A stretch of 64,000 nt of DNA from the NCBI RefSeq assembly GCF_900078315.1, contig NZ_FKBS01000017.1:427649-491648 (forward strand), in the 5' to 3' direction. Below are positions 63,377-64,000 of this stretch, one piece after another. Source of the DNA: Bordetella ansorpii (lineage in GTDB: Bacteria; Pseudomonadota; Gammaproteobacteria; Burkholderiales; Burkholderiaceae_B). The notes beneath the pieces were generated by a model. The model saw nothing but the letters and a program-made list of their open reading frames with translations, was not told the origin of the DNA and did not search any database. The number at the start of each line of letters is the position of its first letter. Position 1 is the first letter of the stretch. The position numbers and the translations under genes are program-made.

Positions 63377-64000
63377 ATGCAACGCCGTTCCGCCCTGCTG
63401 GGCCTATCGCTGGCCGCCCTGGCCACCCTGCCGCTGTTTTCCGGTGTGGCCCACGCCCAGGACTACCCGAACAAGCCCATCCGCTTGATCGTTCCCTTTC
63501 CTCCCGGCGGCACCACCGACATCGTCGGCCGCCTGTTCGCCGACAAGCTGACGCGCGCCCTGGGCCAGACCGTGGTCGCCGAAAACCGCGGCGGCGCCGG
63601 CGGCTCGATCGGCAGCGCCTTCGTGGCCAACAGCGCTCCCGACGGCTACACCCTGGGCATCGCCACCGTCAGCACGCACGGCATCAACCCGGCCATCTAC
63701 CCCAACCTGCCGTTCGACGTCACCAAGGACTTCACGCCGATCTCGAACCTGGCGTCGGTGCCGAACATCATGTCGATCAACCCGAAGGTGCCGGCCAAGA
63801 ACATGGCCGAGTTCATCAAGCTGGCCAAGAGCGAGCCGGGCAAGCTGACCTACGCCTCGGCCGGCAACGGCTCGGTCTCGCACATGATGGGCGAGATGTT
63901 CAAGATGGCCTCGGGCACCAACCTGATGCACGTGCCCTACCGTGGCGTCGGCCCCGCGCTGAACGACACGTTGGCCGGCCAGGTCGACATCCTGTTCGAC
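63377..64000 (+). CDS. Bug-family tripartite tricarboxylate transporter receptor, N-terminal part (cut by window edge)
   Basis: The first 208 residues of a periplasmic substrate-binding protein. A signal peptide (MQRRSALLGLSLAALATLPLFSGVAHA) precedes the mature start QDYPNKPIRLIVPFPPGGTTD, the hallmark of the Bug/TctC family. NRGGAGGSIGS and MSINPKVPAKNMAEFIKLAK also match. Bug proteins bind small organic acids for TTT transporters or for sensing and are very numerous in Bordetella and Achromobacter. The ligand is unknown. Confidence 0.94.
   Translation, partial: MQRRSALLGLSLAALATLPLFSGVAHAQDYPNKPIRLIVPFPPGGTTDIVGRLFADKLTRALGQTVVAENRGGAGGSIGSAFVANSAPDGYTLGIATVSTHGINPAIYPNLPFDVTKDFTPISNLASVPNIMSINPKVPAKNMAEFIKLAKSEPGKLTYASAGNGSVSHMMGEMFKMASGTNLMHVPYRGVGPALNDTLAGQVDILFD

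Overview
The window looks like chromosomal DNA from a high-GC betaproteobacterium of the family Alcaligenaceae (Achromobacter/Bordetella type). This is inferred from the dapC-dapD-dapE-prmB order, a Bug-type tripartite tricarboxylate receptor at the right edge, a resident class D beta-lactamase and the overall coding style. No database search was possible, so the genus is a judgement and not a result.

Layout. 0-5.4 kb: lysine/diaminopimelate genes dapC (partial), dapD and dapE, then prmB and a YheS-type ABC-F gene, all tightly spaced. 5.5-11.9 kb: a barstar-like gene, a response regulator-histidine kinase-kup operon, and a tonB-exbB-exbD operon whose promoter spacer is filled by a Fur-like palindrome. 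12-19.3 kb: tRNA-Val, HU, a Cys/Met-metabolism PLP enzyme, rlmB, a divergent qorB/hxlR pair, and rnr. 19.4-22.8 kb: two nearly identical tRNA-Leu(CAG) genes bracketing a DTW-domain gene and a lipid cassette (CDP-alcohol phosphotransferase, acyltransferase, CDP-DAG synthase). 23-35 kb: cytochromes c, a GNAT enzyme, an ArsB-like pump, a YeeE/YedE sulfur transporter, an FMN-binding glutamate-synthase-like protein, a phospholipase-D/cardiolipin-synthase lipoprotein, and an egtD-egtB pair. 51.8-64 kb: a nuclease, class D beta-lactamase, AI-2E-family protein, DUF3053-type lipoprotein, cytochrome b561 and cytochrome c', purB, a GST, a TauE-type exporter, mnmA, a LysR regulator and a Bug receptor.

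The most interesting block is 35.4-51.6 kb, all on the minus strand: a stand-alone STN-domain periplasmic protein, an ECF sigma factor, a FecR-type anti-sigma factor, a two-partner-secretion exoprotein of about 4,200 residues, and a second ECF sigma factor. From memory, this gene set matches the Pseudomonas aeruginosa PUMA3 cell-surface signalling system (VreA-VreI-VreR) and the giant TPS exoprotein PdtA. Two sequence observations tie the block together. A two-block promoter motif (TGCATAGC-N9-TCATACGTGTAT) occurs with identical blocks and spacing in front of the anti-sigma gene and in front of the exoprotein gene. Pho-box-like 11-nt-phased repeats lie upstream of the STN gene. The locus ends next to a truncated, frameshifted lysR remnant and a tRNA(CAU) gene, which suggests a rearranged or acquired boundary. 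No TpsB pore gene is in the window.

Start codons were chosen from Shine-Dalgarno spacing, signal peptides and family lengths; where this was uncertain the entry says so.
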